The notes under the pieces are model-generated. The model worked only from the letters and a program-made list of their open reading frames with translations. It ran no database searches and had not been told where the DNA came from. Made by a program: the position numbers and the translations under genes. 64,000 nt of DNA, taken from an uncultured Eubacteriales bacterium (lineage in GTDB: Bacteria > Bacillota > Clostridia > Oscillospirales > Oscillospiraceae). Below are positions 26,069 through 37,800 of the stretch, piece after piece. Every line of letters starts with the position of its first letter. The first letter of the stretch is position 1. The stretch spans positions 1-64,000 of the forward strand of contig UQXI01000001.1 of NCBI GenBank assembly GCA_900544975.1, written 5' to 3'.

Positions 26069-28741
26069 TCAGATCTCCCGCTTTCTTTTTCGGCTAAGAA
26101 ACACAACTGCACACAGAGCAAGCAGTACAAACACCGTCCCAAGTGCGACAGCCGGAAATCCGACGGAGCCGGCGAAGGGCATGGTAAACGCGCTGGTGTT
26201 GACAGCGGTGATGGTCACATCCCGGGTACCTTCATCGGGAAGCTCTCCCGTAAAGACTGGCTCCGCCAGCAGTGTATCGCCTTCCAGAGTAGCCGTCTCT
26301 GTCAGGCGGTACTGGATATGCCGCTGGCCTATGGTAATCGCCAAGCCGGAAAATACTGCCATTCCATCCTCCCCTGTGGTAAGGGCGCCGTCCTTCAGGC
26401 CCTGACTGGTGCAGCCGCCAGGCACGATGGTGGAATGCTCCTCCCGAAAGACGACCGGATTCCAATTTTCTCCATCCTCGCTGTACTCCAGCAAAAACGT
26501 GACGCCAGATAGAGGCCGGTTCTCAAAATCCACCTTGTGCACGGTAAGGGAGCCAACCTGCTGCCGGTTCGGGATGCCCTCGAAGCCGTCTGCCTGAACC
26601 ACATAAGTCTTTTCCTCTGTGATATTTACCTCAAAAATGGCCTGATTGAGCTCGTATCCCTCTGGCGCTTTGGTTTCCTGCACGGTGTACCGGCCATAGG
26701 GCAGGCCCTCCAGTCGATACACGCCTGTGCCCTTCCCTGCCCGGTCCAGAACCTCCTCCATGCGCACCTTTGCACCATTTGGTTTGGTAACGGTGAACTC
26801 CGCCCCGGATAGCTTCACCGTCGGATCACTTTCATCTACCTTGGACAACTCCAAGTTCCCAAACACAAGCCGGTTTTGAAAGGTCACTGTATTGGTTCCC
26901 GCCTGGATGGTGATTTCCTGGCTTTCCTGTTCCGCTTCGTAGCCCTCCGGCACGGTCTCTATGACCCGGTACTTGGTGCCAACGACTAGATTGGGAATTT
27001 GAATTTTCCCGGTACTGTCTGTGGTGTGCTTACCAATGCTACAATATCCAATGCCAGGCACCCACTCTTCCAGGGTAAAAGTGATGCCGGATACCTTGCC
27101 GTCATCGGAAGTCTTTCGGATCTCCAGGGTTGCTGTGTTTGGCGCATTCTCAACTGTCATGGTGAGCTTGCCGCCCCCGGTGAGACCCGTCAGCTGAATG
27201 CGCGGCGTAATAAAGTCTCCGCCATCTGCCGTAATCTCACTTTCCGTTAGGGTCCTGTCCACAGTCACCTTGCCATTTCGATCTGTGACCACAAACCGCC
27301 AGGATACCGGATGGCTGCTCTGGTGGTCACTGACAGAAAGGGCCTCCCGAAAAGAAAATTCCCCGTCCAGAAGACCTGAGAAGGTGTAGCTTCGCGTTCC
27401 GGTGGCGGCGTAGCTGCTGTTGGTCACATAGATATTGCCGTCGCTGTCGGATTTCCCGTAATACGTCCGATTGCCATTGGCTTGCCACATTTTAAAGCAA
27501 TACCCTTCCACGAGACCGGAATCAGAGGTCTTCCGCATAGAGGCCGTCCCCGGCGTCACGCCCTCCTTCACTTTGAAATAGGCAGGGACTGGGTCGCTGG
27601 GGATACTGGCCTTGTCCGGAGGAGAGGCCAGTGTCTGATTGTGGGCATCCAGATAGAAGATTCGGAACAAGCAGGCGGGATTCTCCGGATTGGGCATTCT
27701 CCGGGAGGCACTGAATGTCAGCTCACTCCAGGAGGCCCCGGAAGGGGCAGTGGCTGTCAGCGTGTTACCGCTTTGGCTCAGGGTCAATGGGGATTGGGAG
27801 GAGAATTGATAGTGGCTTAGTACTCCGTTGGCATCTGTGAGGGTGAGGGTATAACCGCCGTTGGCTTGACGCTGCATGGTATACATGGGAGCAGTACTTG
27901 CCCGGCCTGCTGTAAAGCTGGGAATGACGCGGTAAGCAGCTATTTCTGAGCTGAGCGTGTTGTATTTGGCCCGGATACCCTTTAGGTAGTAATTGCTCCC
28001 ATCGTTGTATCGAACACCTTTGGCACTGTCAAATTGGGCAATCAAGCTGGAATCTGTACAGGCATAGGGAGATGTAGCGCCTCTCATACCCATAACAATC
28101 TCCCAGATGATAATCTGTGTGGCAGCCTCCCATTCTACACTTTCGGTGGAAGACAGCGTATCCGGATGATGCTGACTGCTGTAAAGCATAACTAAGCCAA
28201 TGGCAGTCTGCTGATTCTGCGTTAAATTGACCTTCCAGTCACCGCTCACATCAGTGTTAGAACCATCTCCATAGTCAACACCGGAGTGGGTCGCTGTGTC
28301 TGGCTCCAGACAGTATGCCACCTTTCAGCTGCCATTCACCTTTAGCCGCATCACATACAAGTGATCCAAGTCAATGGTATGCGTTCCATCTTTTAGGGTA
28401 TAAGTACGCTTGTAGTTCGGAGCATTCTCATCCACTCGGTATACATAGCCCTGAAACCAAATGTAATTGCCTGCAGTCAAAGGCATCATGTCATTTTCTG
28501 GCACTGGGCCATCTATCTTCGGCTCTGTCTGAAGCTCCCCCTCCGTTGACTTAGCAGCTTCCGCAAGTGGCTCCGTGGAGATCTGAGTTGGACCCACTAG
28601 AGCTTCTGCCTTTTCTGTGGGCTCCATCTGTGCAGATATGCCGTTGCTTCCTACCAGTGCAGATACCGGGGAAACACTACACAACAGAATGGCCATCAGC
28701 AACAACACAAGAACACGTAGCTTCACTCTTTTCACATACAT
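26069..28741 (-). pseudogene. Pilus tip adhesin with thioester domain, interrupted by an in-frame TGA
   Basis: Two open frames (28325-28741 and 26069-28321) are the same reading frame separated by TGA at 28325-28327 and one sense codon. Together they make an 890-residue-class adhesin: signal peptide about 1-28; thioester domain with Cys144 (AYCLEP) and Gln209 (ATQIIIW), the pair that forms the internal thioester; then several Cna_B-like modules (SKVDES, LEIRKTS, TVHKVD starts); a wall-sorting segment MPFAG at 854-858, hydrophobic helix and RKRKR tail. The stop lies five codons before the thioester Cys. A downstream GTG start would lack the signal peptide. Either a nonsense mutation, a sequencing error or read-through. 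RBS GAAGGA before the ATG at 28741. Confidence 0.85.
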
Positions 28742-28836
28742 CTACCATCCTTCTGTTATTTTGCAATAAAAATACACTCCATCAGGAGTTTTGAAAACCG
28801 CCATCTATGTATACACCAAATTAGGTGAAATTTTAA

Positions 28837-29052
28837 CTACCTACAGCTGTACATATGTACCAGTTTTGTCTCAGCAGGTTTTGTTTCAACCACGCTTGTT
28901 TTTGCCAGTAAATTGTTCAAGGGGTTGCTGTCAGATGGGTTTGTACTGATCTGAGTCCTGCTGGTCTGACCCTGCTGGATCGACTGCCGCTGGCAAGCGG
29001 CCAAGGATACCAACATTCCTATCGTTGTACATAGGCCTACCTGCCAATCCAC
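28837..29052 (-). CDS. Possible small lipoprotein-like ORF in the pilus leader
   Basis: 71 codons from a GTG, with a hydrophobic start and a VSLAAC lipobox-like motif, then a Gln/Ser/Thr-rich tail. The phrase TQIST also occurs in the adhesin N-terminus. No good ribosome site is visible. It may be a remnant of a paralogous adhesin or a chance frame. Confidence 0.3.
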   Translation of the reverse strand: MDWQVGLCTTIGMLVSLAACQRQSIQQGQTSRTQISTNPSDSNPLNNLLAKTSVVETKPAETKLVHMYSCR

Positions 29053-29164
29053 TCGATTAGTAGTTTTTATAATTTGGTCTCCGATTCGTTACATTATTTT
29101 TTCACGCTTTTGTATTAAGTTTTGTATTTCGAATTGTAGGACCCTCCCTTCAAAACCCCTCCCT

Positions 29165-29194
29165 ATTTTATCACCTGGCATAAATAATTGTCAA
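29165..29194 (-). promoter_or_regulatory. Likely promoter of the pilus operon
   Basis: Minus strand -35 TTGACA (29189-29194), 18-base spacer, -10 TAAAAT (29165-29170). It would give a leader of about 410 bases before the adhesin, containing the small ORF at 28837-29052. The span 28742-29164 holds no other gene that I can support. Confidence 0.65.
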
Positions 29195-29211
29195 CCTCCA
29201 AAGCAGAGAAA

Positions 29212-29235
29212 TAGCGGCTCCTGTCGGAGCCGCTA
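29212..29235 (-). terminator. Terminator of the transposase-type gene
   Basis: Perfect 10-base stem TAGCGGCTCC/GGAGCCGCTA, loop of 4, followed on the minus strand by TTTCTC. Confidence 0.75.
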
Positions 29236-29262
29236 AATGAGAGCGAGAACAAGCAGATCTGT

Positions 29263-30267
29263 TTACTGTGGTAAGGACAAAAGCTCCAAATACTTCGGAC
29301 GCTCATCCGTTGGAATTTTCAACGCATCCATGGTTCTCTCTGCAGGCCAACCGGTCGTTTCCATTAAGCTACGAATGTTTTGCAGCCGTTCCCGGTCTGT
29401 GCCCTGCTCAATGCCTTGTGCAAAGCCCTGCTTACGGCCTTCCTCAATAAATCCTTGACTCAGATTACACACTTCAGACACCGTCCTTTCCATGCTGTGT
29501 ATATCAGAAAATTCATACTCGTCTTCTAAAATCTGAATGACCTGTCTCGGCGTGCATCTGCCTCCAAACAGTACCTCCAGCATCCGCAGAAGCCCTCCGT
29601 AGTTTTCTCCCTCCGGCTTCCCCAGACAGATCATGGTCACATTCATCAGATCATAGTTCTTCACCGGTTCCGTCACATTGCCCACTAGGTGCTTCTCTTG
29701 GAGGGTGTAGCTGGTAATGGTGTTTTCTCTCTCCTTGGCTGGGTGAGAGCAAATCCAAATGGAGTACACCTTCTGAATTTCTCCGTAGTGAGATCGGGTG
29801 AACACCGAACCATATTGGGCCGACAGCATCCGCCCACAGTAGTAAATTGCCCGTTTCACCAGGGGATATCCAGGATGGTATTTGCTTTGCGCTTCAATGT
29901 TGATGATCAGGCCGATTTTTCCATCCTCCCCTGGAGCCACAGCGGAAAACCGTACATCGTAGACCACTCGCTCTTCTGTGGTGCTGTTACTCTCGGTGGA
30001 CATGCCCTGAATCTTCGGAGGGTTCGTCTCATCTGGGTGGACGCCCACCTGGCCCACCTCTGGGTCGTGCTCGATATAGCCTATGATCTCCGGAATGGTA
30101 CAGTCCTTGTATTCCGGTACACAGGTCTTCATAATGTGCGCCAGCACTTCTTTATAGGCCAGCATATCCTTAAACACTGCATCCTGGCTGGCACTCCCGT
30201 CGATCCGGCCAATGCTTCCGGCCATTTGCGTTTCCATGGACCTCACCTTCCTCTGTGGAGGCATCAT
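29263..30267 (-). CDS. PD-(D/E)XK nuclease family transposase (Rpn-like)
   Basis: 334 residues from the first of two ATGs after AAGGAGGAG. The core has the nuclease signature: an upstream DVRFSA acid, NIEAQSK as the (E/Q)xK strand, then YPLVKRAIYYCGRM typical of the PDDEXK_2 transposase family. The C-terminus is helical and basic (GFIEEGRKQGFAQGIEQG), also usual. Such genes move as short elements and RpnA-type members promote recombination. Own promoter and terminator; the promoter region has a second copy at 22024-22137. Confidence 0.85.
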   Translation of the reverse strand: MMPPQRKVRSMETQMAGSIGRIDGSASQDAVFKDMLAYKEVLAHIMKTCVPEYKDCTIPEIIGYIEHDPEVGQVGVHPDETNPPKIQGMSTESNSTTEERVVYDVRFSAVAPGEDGKIGLIINIEAQSKYHPGYPLVKRAIYYCGRMLSAQYGSVFTRSHYGEIQKVYSIWICSHPAKERENTITSYTLQEKHLVGNVTEPVKNYDLMNVTMICLGKPEGENYGGLLRMLEVLFGGRCTPRQVIQILEDEYEFSDIHSMERTVSEVCNLSQGFIEEGRKQGFAQGIEQGTDRERLQNIRSLMETTGWPAERTMDALKIPTDERPKYLELLSLPQ

Positions 30268-30270
30268 CCT

Positions 30271-30384
30271 CTTCTCCTCCTTTAGTATATAATTTCCCGC
30301 TGGTTCTGTCAAGATTACAAAACTACTTTCATCTAATCTATCTCCTTCCCCAGAAGTTCACAATCGCCTGCTGTTGACCGCTGT
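30271..30384 (-). promoter_or_regulatory. Promoter region of the transposase-type gene (repeat copy 2)
   Basis: -35 TTGACA (30307-30312), 17-base spacer, -10 TATACT (30284-30289). The whole interval is duplicated at 22024-22137. Confidence 0.8.
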
Positions 30385-30429
30385 GTTTCAGGGTAAGCCT
30401 CCACAATTCCCATGTCCATTTGTTCTGCA

Positions 30430-30485
30430 GAAATCCCCCTGAAGCTGGCCTTTCATACCTGCCTCAGGGGGATTCTTTTTTATTC
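30430..30485 (+). terminator. Terminator-like hairpin, related to 21066-21117
   Basis: AAATCCCCCTGA pairs with TCAGGGGGATT and is followed by CTTTTTTATT. The loop shares AAGCTGGCCTTT with the other copy. No plus-strand gene precedes it, so it may be part of the mobile unit rather than a gene terminator. Nothing else is seen up to 30598. Confidence 0.55.
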
Positions 30486-30598
30486 AGTGTGTTTTTCCGC
30501 TGCTGTATGATAAATACATCGACGTTCGTTTGCTGCATTTCCTGTCCCATGTTCCAAACGTGGCGCTTTTCTGCCGTCTATCTACAGCCTGCCCATGT

Positions 30599-31747
30599 TC
30601 AGTCCGTACTTCTAGGTTGGTAGCCTAAAAGCCCCTGCTCCAGCTGTACCAGGAAACGGCGGATTGCCGCCTCATCCGTCTGATAATATACCCGGTTGTT
30701 AACACGCTGTAAATTTAGCAAGCCATAAGAATACAGGGTATTCAGGTGTTTGGAGATGGTGCCGGAAGTAAGCTGCATTTCATTCGCCAGCTCCAGGCCA
30801 TAATACTGGTGGCCGGAAAGGCGATGGATGATCTCAAACTTGCTCTTGTCGCTGAGAAATTTCAAGATATTGATCACATTCTCCTGGACATAGCCGGCCA
30901 GCTTCGGCGTAATGCCTGCCCGAACCAAAATGCCAATATTCAACGACTCTTGATCCTCATTTTGATAAAAGTGGATCTGACTGCAACCCATCCACCAGAA
31001 CCAAACGACCCGTTCGCCGCCTGCTCCCTCCGGCTCATCTGTCTCTACACCCATCATGCTGGTCTTGAAATCCTGGAAACTGTGTCCGGCAAAATAGCCC
31101 TGCCAGTAATGGACTGTCTGCTGGAGGAGGGCATCATACCGGCCCAAAATGGTCTCCATTCGGTTGGCAATGGGGCGAATCAGCACCTCCAGCTCTCTCA
31201 GGAGCTCCTCATACTCCACCATGGCCTTGTAAATTTCCCATTTGCAGTTCCCGGGAATGTCAAAGCTCTCCAATTGACGGAACAGAGAAACCGGCTCGTC
31301 CCCCGCCACCGGCACATAATTGAGGCCAGCGCGGTCAATTCCAATCAGCTTATAGTGAGAAAAGTTGTCTGCGGCAAAATCCTGATACTGCTGACGGCAT
31401 TCCTGGATACTCTCGTCAAAGGAAAACTCTTTCCCATCATAAAAAGAGTAAAGGATCACCTTAGCCATACAGACCCACTCCCGGCACCCCTCCGGCTGCA
31501 GATCTCTGAAATAATATTGCAGCCTGGAATCATTTCGGTCCAGATCCCGGGTTCCCTCTTTGATGATGGAATCCAAGGAGTGAAAAAGGGTATCATAATA
31601 CGCCCGGTCCTCCGCACTCAGCTGCTCCCCATATTTCAGCAGAAAATCCCGCTTGATGTTGTCCAGGCTTAGATTGTTTACATACTTATACAGCATTTCC
31701 ACGGTTTCCATCAAAATGGACAGCCGCGATATGATTCGTATCTTCAT
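30599..31747 (-). CDS. ArsR-like winged-helix transcriptional regulator
   Basis: 382 residues from the ATG at 31747. The N-terminal 280 residues form a helical domain of unknown ligand (rich in Trp, Tyr and Phe, e.g. VVWFWWMGCSQ). The last 90 residues are a winged helix: KFEIIHRLSGHQYYGLELA, recognition helix TSGTISKHLNTLYSYGLL, then a wing (NNRVYYQTDEAA) as in ArsR proteins. The gene has its own promoter and lies downstream of protease 2 in the same orientation; a link to that operon is only positional. Confidence 0.8.
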   Translation of the reverse strand: MKIRIISRLSILMETVEMLYKYVNNLSLDNIKRDFLLKYGEQLSAEDRAYYDTLFHSLDSIIKEGTRDLDRNDSRLQYYFRDLQPEGCREWVCMAKVILYSFYDGKEFSFDESIQECRQQYQDFAADNFSHYKLIGIDRAGLNYVPVAGDEPVSLFRQLESFDIPGNCKWEIYKAMVEYEELLRELEVLIRPIANRMETILGRYDALLQQTVHYWQGYFAGHSFQDFKTSMMGVETDEPEGAGGERVVWFWWMGCSQIHFYQNEDQESLNIGILVRAGITPKLAGYVQENVINILKFLSDKSKFEIIHRLSGHQYYGLELANEMQLTSGTISKHLNTLYSYGLLNLQRVNNRVYYQTDEAAIRRFLVQLEQGLLGYQPRSTD

Positions 31748-31773
31748 CACATTCCCCGCCCTCTCTTGTCAGT

Positions 31774-31802
31774 ATTATACATCACCTGCCGCGTTTTGAC
31801 AA
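31774..31802 (-). promoter_or_regulatory. Promoter of the ArsR-like gene
   Basis: Minus strand -35 TTGTCA (31797-31802), 17-base spacer, -10 TATAAT (31774-31779), 26 bases before the start. Confidence 0.75.
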
Positions 31803-31814
31803 TGCAGGATACGA

Positions 31815-31838
31815 GGGCCGCGGCAATTGCCGCGGCCC
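31815..31838 (-). terminator. GC-rich palindrome after protease 2
   Basis: Perfect palindrome GGGCCGCGGC-AATT-GCCGCGGCCC 21 bases past the protease stop. No T run, so either a strong hairpin terminator or a protein site. Confidence 0.45.
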
Positions 31839-31859
31839 CACAAAAGGTCTGTGGAATGC

Positions 31860-34800
31860 TTAACGAATAAAGAGGCTGTGGATCACGACATCCTTACCCA
31901 AGTCACAGACCTGCGACATAGCCGCATTGCCCATCACGAAGGTATACAGAGTGACACTTCCACGATGTTCGCCCAAGTCATGGAGCACATAGTAGGTATC
32001 ATACACCGGATCATAAATGAAGCTGCGGCTGTCATAATACATACCCCACTCCGCGAGAGAGACATGCGCCATCTGCTCCGGCCGACCCGCCCTGTACATT
32101 TTGTCCGATTCATTCCAAATCAGAGGCAACCGGTTCAGAATGCCAGACCACCAGGTATCCACATAATACGCTACGCCGTTCTGTACCAGCAAGTTGCCGG
32201 GACGGTATCCATCATCCTCCACAATGATCAGATAGCCACCGACCGGAATCACATCGCCAGTATATGGGTTCTCCCGGCCTTCTTCCAGGTTTACCTCCAC
32301 CGTAGCGGTGTAAATACGCCAAATTCCTTCGCTGTCATCCTGGTACAGGCCATTCATAATACCAAAGAGTCGACCGGTACTGGGATCATAGGACAGATCT
32401 GTAATCTCCACAGGTACGTCATAGTAATCCCCTTCAATGAACAGCTCTCGGGTCAAGCCGTGGATCCCATCACTTAGCTTGGTGCGCTCAAAGGTACTGG
32501 GATTGATTTCATAGAAATAACCATCCCGGTCATAACCGTACATCGTCTCACCAGTATAAGCCGCCGCCGTGATGGGAGACAGGCCGGTCTCCTGCTTCAC
32601 CGTGGTCATCTCACCTGTCTCAGTATTCAGCTGGACCCAACTGCGTGCAGTTTCGTTGTAGGCGAAGAACTTCTGGGCCTCCTTCAGCACTGTGACCTCG
32701 CAGGTATCAGAATACTGCCCCGCTGTTGCGGTAATCCGGACCGTTCCAGGAGCCACGCCAGTCACGTTACCAGCCTCATCCACGGTAGCTACAGTGGAGT
32801 CGCTACTGCTCCAGGTAACGGTCTGATCCACCTGGCTGACGCTGACGGGCAACACCGTTGCCTGGAATTGGGAAGTCTCTCCAGCGACCACCGCTGCCCG
32901 GTTAGGCAAGCTCACACCAGTCACCGCAGTGGTTTCCGGAACCTTGGGCTCCACCTCCTGGCTGGGCTGGGTGAGTACGCAGCCCACCTGCATATACGTG
33001 CCGCCGATATAGCCCAGATTGGTCACATCGCCTGTCTCCAGATTTACCAAGGACAGTCCAGTGCTGCCCCAATAGGTATTGCCCGTCGTAGGATCGTAGT
33101 GCATGCTCTGATAGCCAGACAGGCCGGAGGAAACGTGCTTGATCAGGGTAAATTCTGAGGTATACTTGTCAATCTTGCAGAGATCGCCGCCGCTGGTGAT
33201 GGTGTACAGCTGGCCCTGTGCATCGCAGGTCAGCGTGGCCATACCCCGTCCGGTATCTCCCAGCAGCGTCACGTCGCCAGTGGTCAAATTGATCTGGCAC
33301 AGGCTGCCTTTTACGTTACCACCTTCCGCAATGCCGTACATGGTGCCGGTGGTGTAATCAAAGGCCAAATCCCGGATGTCGTAGTCAATCCGCACCGGCA
33401 GAGTCTCCACAATCTGGAACGTGCTGCTGTCGATCAGCATCAGATGGTTCTTCCAACCATCTTCAGCCGCAGGACCAACTGCATAAACGTTGCCATTGTA
33501 ATAGGTAGCGGCGTAAATCGACTCATCATAATTCGCCTCTACCGCAACTTCCGCAGGCCGTGCGCCATTGACCCGAAGCCAGCAGTCGCCGCCTGCCATG
33601 AAATCTGTAAACATGTAGCAGAATACGTCCACAATGGAATTTACGGCCTCTACCTGGCTTGTCAGGGTCTTGTAGACGCTGCCGTCCGCCGTATAAATTG
33701 TGGCGGTGATAGACGTTTTGCCTATGCTGATGCCGGCTACAACGCCATACTCGTTTACGGTGGCAATTGACGGGTCAGCGGAAGCGTATTCCACCGTATA
33801 GGTAGCGTTCCAAGGCTCTACCTCCACATTTACCTGCATCGTGCCCTCAACAGGTACTGTCAGAGTCTTGGGTATGGAGGCGCTGGTAATCTCCACACGA
33901 GGAAGCTCCGGCTCGTTGGCCACCTGCTCCAGCAGACCCATATTCATGGACTGGCCGGTAGTGGCAGACAGCGTATTGCCCAAGTCTCCCAAAAGCACCG
34001 GGCTGACCTCCATGGTGGCGTCGCCCCACTCATCGGTTCCAGTTTGCAGACCCAACCAATACAGCTGGCCCAGCTCATTGGCCCAGAAGATGCCATCATT
34101 GGCCGCAGAATAGACCATAGAGCCAAAGCTGTTGCAGCTCAGGCTGGGCAGACTGACCGTCACAGGATCTGCGCCAAAGTAGTAGTCGTCGTATCCCATG
34201 TCCCCCAGCTTGAAGGAAGCCAAGCTCGCTGTGCCTCTGGCGTCTGTACCCATCAGATAGAACCGGCCTGTGTAATCAATGGCCATGCCGCCCAGGGGCG
34301 TGTTGTAGGCCATCTCCAGAGAGTCCATCACCGGGCGCAACGCACCAGTGTGCAGGTTCACCCGGCACAAGCTGAAGGAGTTCTGCAGATCAAACAGCAA
34401 GGCATACATGTAGCCGTCGGCATAGTTGTAAGCCATGGCCGTGATTGCAGTCTTGCTATCGCCAGGCTTCAGGATAACGCCCTGCATCGTCTGGGGATCC
34501 AGCTTGTAGAAGCTGCCCAGGTTATCAAAGGCATAGACGGACCCACCTACATAGGCTGCCGCCGTAATGCCGCCGCCCTGGGTGCCGGGCATGGACACTG
34601 CACCCTTCGGATTGTTGACATCCAGAGACAGCCAGCTGTTGGATGCCTTCGCATCCGTACCAAAATCAAACGCGTACAGCGTTCCCTCCAGGGAAATCAC
34701 CGTCACCTCACAGGTCGCAGTCAGGTCGCCACAGGTTGCCGTAATGGTGGCAGCGCCGGAACCTGTAGCTGTAATGGTTCCGTCCTGTACAGTGGCGATG

Positions 34801-37800
34801 GAGGAATCGCTGGAGCTCCAGGTAACCTCCGCCGTATCCAGCTTGGCGTAGTAGGGCTGCGGCATGCACCGCAGGCTACCGGTATCGCCAGCCTTCAGCG
34901 TCACACGATTCGGTGTCAGGGAGAGCCCCGTGGGCGCCACATCATCCGGCACCAACGTGCTGTCCGCTTCATAGGGCTTATACAGGGAAGAAAGCTGGCT
35001 GTTGTACTCCATCTTCGTAGAGCTTACCACTTCACCGGTTTGCTTATTCAGCTCCAGGAAGCGGTTGTCACCATCATAGCCCTGATAGGCCGCCCAGTAC
35101 AGCTTGTCTGTCTCATGATCCACTGCCATGGTCTGCTGGAGCCGCGGCTCAAAGCCGGTCTCACCCACAAAGGATGCAACCGCAGTGGCTTTGTCCAGGG
35201 TGTAGAGGTCGCCGGTGGTAGCATCCACGGTGTAGAGGATGCCCCCATTGTCACATGCCAGGGTCAGCGCCTGGTGACTGTCTGTGAGGCCCGTCACCTT
35301 GCCCAGATCCGTACATGTTCCGGTAAGCCAATCCAGAGTCAACAGATGTCCGCCAGAGTTCGGGCCGTTCATCATAGATTCATCGGTCAGAACATACAGG
35401 GTTTTGGTGGTATAGTCCATCGCCATATCCAAAGCGGGATACTCGATGGTCTGCATCATATAATCCCCTGCCTCATAGCCGCCGGGGTAGAATTCAAAGA
35501 TGCTCTCCACCGCCAGCTTCCCAAGGATCGTTCGGTTCCAGTCGCCGGCCTTCATGGTAAAGATATCGTTGTTGGCATCTACGCCAATGATGTAACCGTC
35601 CACATACTCAGCCGCATACACATAAGTCTCTTTGTCATCGTACATGGAGGTATGCATCAGCAGCTTATCCGCAGACTCAAAGGAATGCCAGCCGTTGTAC
35701 GCCGCGGTGATGATGATGTTCTGTCCGTTGGGAACCGCACTGAACATCCGGAAGGCGTAGAAGGCATCCTCATTGTAGTTGTTGATGCCAGAGAAGGAGA
35801 TCTCATAGTAGCTCTCGTTGCAGCCATAGTCGCAGACTGCAATCTGGAACGTGGAATCAAACTTGGACACATCCAGCGTAATGGTAGCGGTTTCGCCGTC
35901 CACGCCAGGCTCCTTGGTCGTCACCGGAATGTACTCATAGCCACTGCCGGCCTTGGTCAGAGCCACAACCGCAGCGATATCATAGTTGTCAGAAACCGTA
36001 AACCGCAGCAAGCGGGAATCGGTCTTCTCGCTGTAGAAGTAGTCCAGGCTGGCCAGATCCAAGGTGGGGGCCTGGGTATCAATGATCACTTCTGTCTCAA
36101 TGACATCGTCCACCTGATCGTCCCCATCGTCCAGGTAGGCGCTGATGTTCAGCTTCACCCGATCCAGATCTTCCACCGCATAGGATCCATCCGCATTCTT
36201 AAAGTCATACTTTTCGCAGACCTCAGTGTAAATCAGGGGCGGAACCAGATCGTATGCCGCATAATAATAGTTCTTCAGGGCGTAGTCATAAGGCGCATGG
36301 AAGAGAGAATTGCCCTCTGCATCCTGCCATGTAAAATCGACCAGCTTGGCATTGCGCATCATGCCCAGGTAGATCTCGCTGAGCTGATCCAGATAACCGT
36401 CGCCGTTGGGGCTCAGCACATTGTGCTCCGGGTCATAGGGCTCCAGAATGTAGGGGTTCAGGCCCAAATTGTAATCCGTGGTGCCAAAGTCTGTAAAGAG
36501 GACGTTGACATACCGGTTGGGCAGCGGATCGACCTCATAATACCATGCGCTGTCAAAGACCGGTGGCTGGCTCCAGTCGCCGTAGAAGCCCAGGAACGGC
36601 AAGCTCAGATCCACAGCGCCCTCTGTCAAGGCGTAGGCCCGGACAAAGCCGTCCACATAAATGCCGTTGGGGTAGTTCTCATCCATGTACGCCTTGTCTT
36701 CGCTGGTGAGGGTCACTGTAGCATAAACCGTAACCGAGCCGTTTGCCGGAACCTCTACCACAGACAGGGCAGCAAAGCCGTCGGAAATCAGCTCATACAG
36801 CTTCTGCACATCGGCGGTATCCACAACGCCGTCGGCTGTCAGGTCATAGCCCTCTTTCACAGCGGCCAGACCGTTGACCCCATCCAGGAAAGCCTGCACA
36901 TCGTCCAGATCCGTGACGCCGTCGCCGTTGTAATCATACTGCATGGGAAGCTGGCCGTTGGCCATGCTGAAGGTCACCGATGCATCCAGCATCCGAGACG
37001 TTTCGCTCATAAACTTGAGCCCATCGATCATCACAAATTGGTCTGTGAGAACCTGGCCATCCAAGGTGTAAGTCTGGGGCCGATCCGTCAGGTTATTCAT
37101 CTGGAAGGAGAAGCGGTACACACCGGTCCGCTCATCGTCATCGCCGAAGGAAACCTTGGGAGTTTGCTCCTGGGCACCCTCCACCGTCAGATAAACCGGG
37201 CTGGTGACTGCATTCAGCACATTGGCAGAGCCTGCTCCCTGCTTTCTGGGAGAATAAGGCACATTGCCCTCTTCCAAAACCGGCACTGCGGTGCTCATCA
37301 GGAGGGATTCAGCCACAGTATGCATCTGGTCGGGCTTCATATCGCCGTAGGTCTTATGCAGATACTGCAGAACCAGGGCGCTCATGCCAGCCACCTGGGG
37401 AGAGGCCATGGAGGTGCCGCTCATGGTACCATAATGGCCGTTGGTCAGGGTAGAATAGATGTTGCCGCCGGGGGCCGTAATCTCCGGGTTCAGCTGCAGA
37501 TCCGGCGAAACGCCCCAGGAGGAGAAGCCGCTCATCTGGCCAGCCACACCGCTCGCCACAGTTTGGGTCTCGTCCGTATCCTTCAGATACAGAATGCCCC
37601 GGCCATTTTCGTCTGCCGCAGCCTTCAGCGCTTCGCCACCGGCCTTGGTCAGAAATGCGTTGGGGAGGAAGCCGCCATCGACCATGTTTACGAAATCGCC
37701 TTCCACATTGTCATAGACAAAGCAGGCGTCAAAACCAGCCTTCTTCGCATTGGACTGCTTGGCAGTGAAGTCAATGGAGCCACGCTGAATGACTGCAATG

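Noticed and set aside
26045..26512. Plus-strand frames inside the adhesin gene
   Set aside because: No ribosome site or domain; the minus strand carries clear Cna_B modules here.
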